Source: UBA5951 sp009936885
GTDB taxonomy: Bacteria; Pseudomonadota; Alphaproteobacteria; Puniceispirillales; Puniceispirillaceae
Reading direction: 5' to 3'
NCBI GenBank assembly: GCA_937996625.1
Contig: CALKVA010000011.1
Span: forward strand, 5,857 to 69,856
DNA: 64,000 nt
Part shown: positions 63,763 to 64,000 of the stretch, one piece after another
How the letters are laid out: each line of letters opens with the position of its first letter
Numbering within the stretch: the stretch's first letter is position 1
The notes under the pieces: model-generated
Seen by the model: the letters and a program-made list of their open reading frames with translations, nothing else
What the model was told of the DNA's origin: nothing
Database searches by the model: none
Translations under genes and position numbers: made by a program

Positions 63763-64000
63763 ATCCAGTTGCAATGCAAAAAGATTTTACGACGGCTAGC
63801 TCGTGAGTGCCAAGAGTATTAAATGCGTTTTAAGGATAATATTATTTTTATTTTTATTTTCAGAGGTAAGTTTTCACTTTCAAACTCGTTCAAAAGCGTG
63901 ACCAAATACGCTCATGAAAATAATAAAGAAAAATGTTAGTAGGGACTTCCACTTATTTGATGGCGCTTGCCATTGAAAAGTCACTATTAATTATCCATTT

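Noticed and set aside
1..64000. CRISPR arrays, rRNA, transposases or prophage genes
   Set aside because: None seen on either strand.

Overview
The window is an AT-rich chromosomal segment from an alphaproteobacterium, most likely a marine, free-living one. The lineage call rests on several genes typical of that class: an NDUFS4-like complex I accessory subunit (28699-29007), a DUF1467 protein beside RNase J, a CBP3-type ubiquinol-cytochrome c chaperone beside a YceD/PlsX/FabH/IhfA/MerR block, RibB fused to a degenerate RibA domain, and a complete 14-gene nuo operon followed by birA, coaX and rnj. Naming a clade (for example SAR116 or AEGEAN-169-like) would be a guess from composition and content.

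Layout. 1-3020 holds cell-wall enzymes on the minus strand: a D-Ala-D-Ala carboxypeptidase cut by the window edge, RlpA and an MltB-like transglycosylase. After tRNA-Ser (3296-3385) lies a four-gene catabolic-looking operon (7849 down to 4008: alpha/beta hydrolase, DUF1185 protein, alpha/beta hydrolase, luciferase-like monooxygenase). It is followed at about 8188-8215 by a decayed copy of the tRNA-Ser 3' end, so the block looks like an old tRNA-associated insertion. A solitary Pal lipoprotein follows. 9717-12028 has a winged-helix protein and two metallo-beta-lactamase-fold proteins, the first with its metal ligands lost.

The most unusual locus is 12070-15819. It encodes two cobalt-type nitrile hydratase/thiocyanate hydrolase-like proteins in which the N-terminal half of the beta subunit is fused to the alpha subunit through a His-rich linker, plus one separate small protein equal to the C-terminal half of the beta subunit. 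An amidase lies between them, and an alpha/beta hydrolase, a GntR/FCD regulator and an acyl-CoA synthetase follow. A nitrile to amide to acid (to acyl-CoA) route is a reasonable inference; the substrate is unknown, and thiocyanate is an alternative.

20032-21900 is cysK-sseA. 22256-24929 has tRNA-Arg, a membrane class III cyclase, a NavAb-like sodium channel and an unlisted 57-residue cationic membrane protein. 24996-33732 mixes oxidoreductases, a HAD-like protein lacking its nucleophile, NDUFS4, an orphan 592-residue secreted protein, small membrane proteins and a TPR-methyltransferase. 33996-48623 is conserved housekeeping: tRNA-Pro, MerR, ihfA, fabH, plsX, yceD, CBP3 chaperone, bamE, then nusB-ribH-ribBX-ribE-ribD-nrdR-glyA-rpiB, then DUF1467-rnj-coaX-birA. 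48623-62935 is nuoN to nuoA on the minus strand. A secreted histidine-phosphatase-like protein ends the window.

I saw no rRNA, CRISPR array, transposase or integrase.
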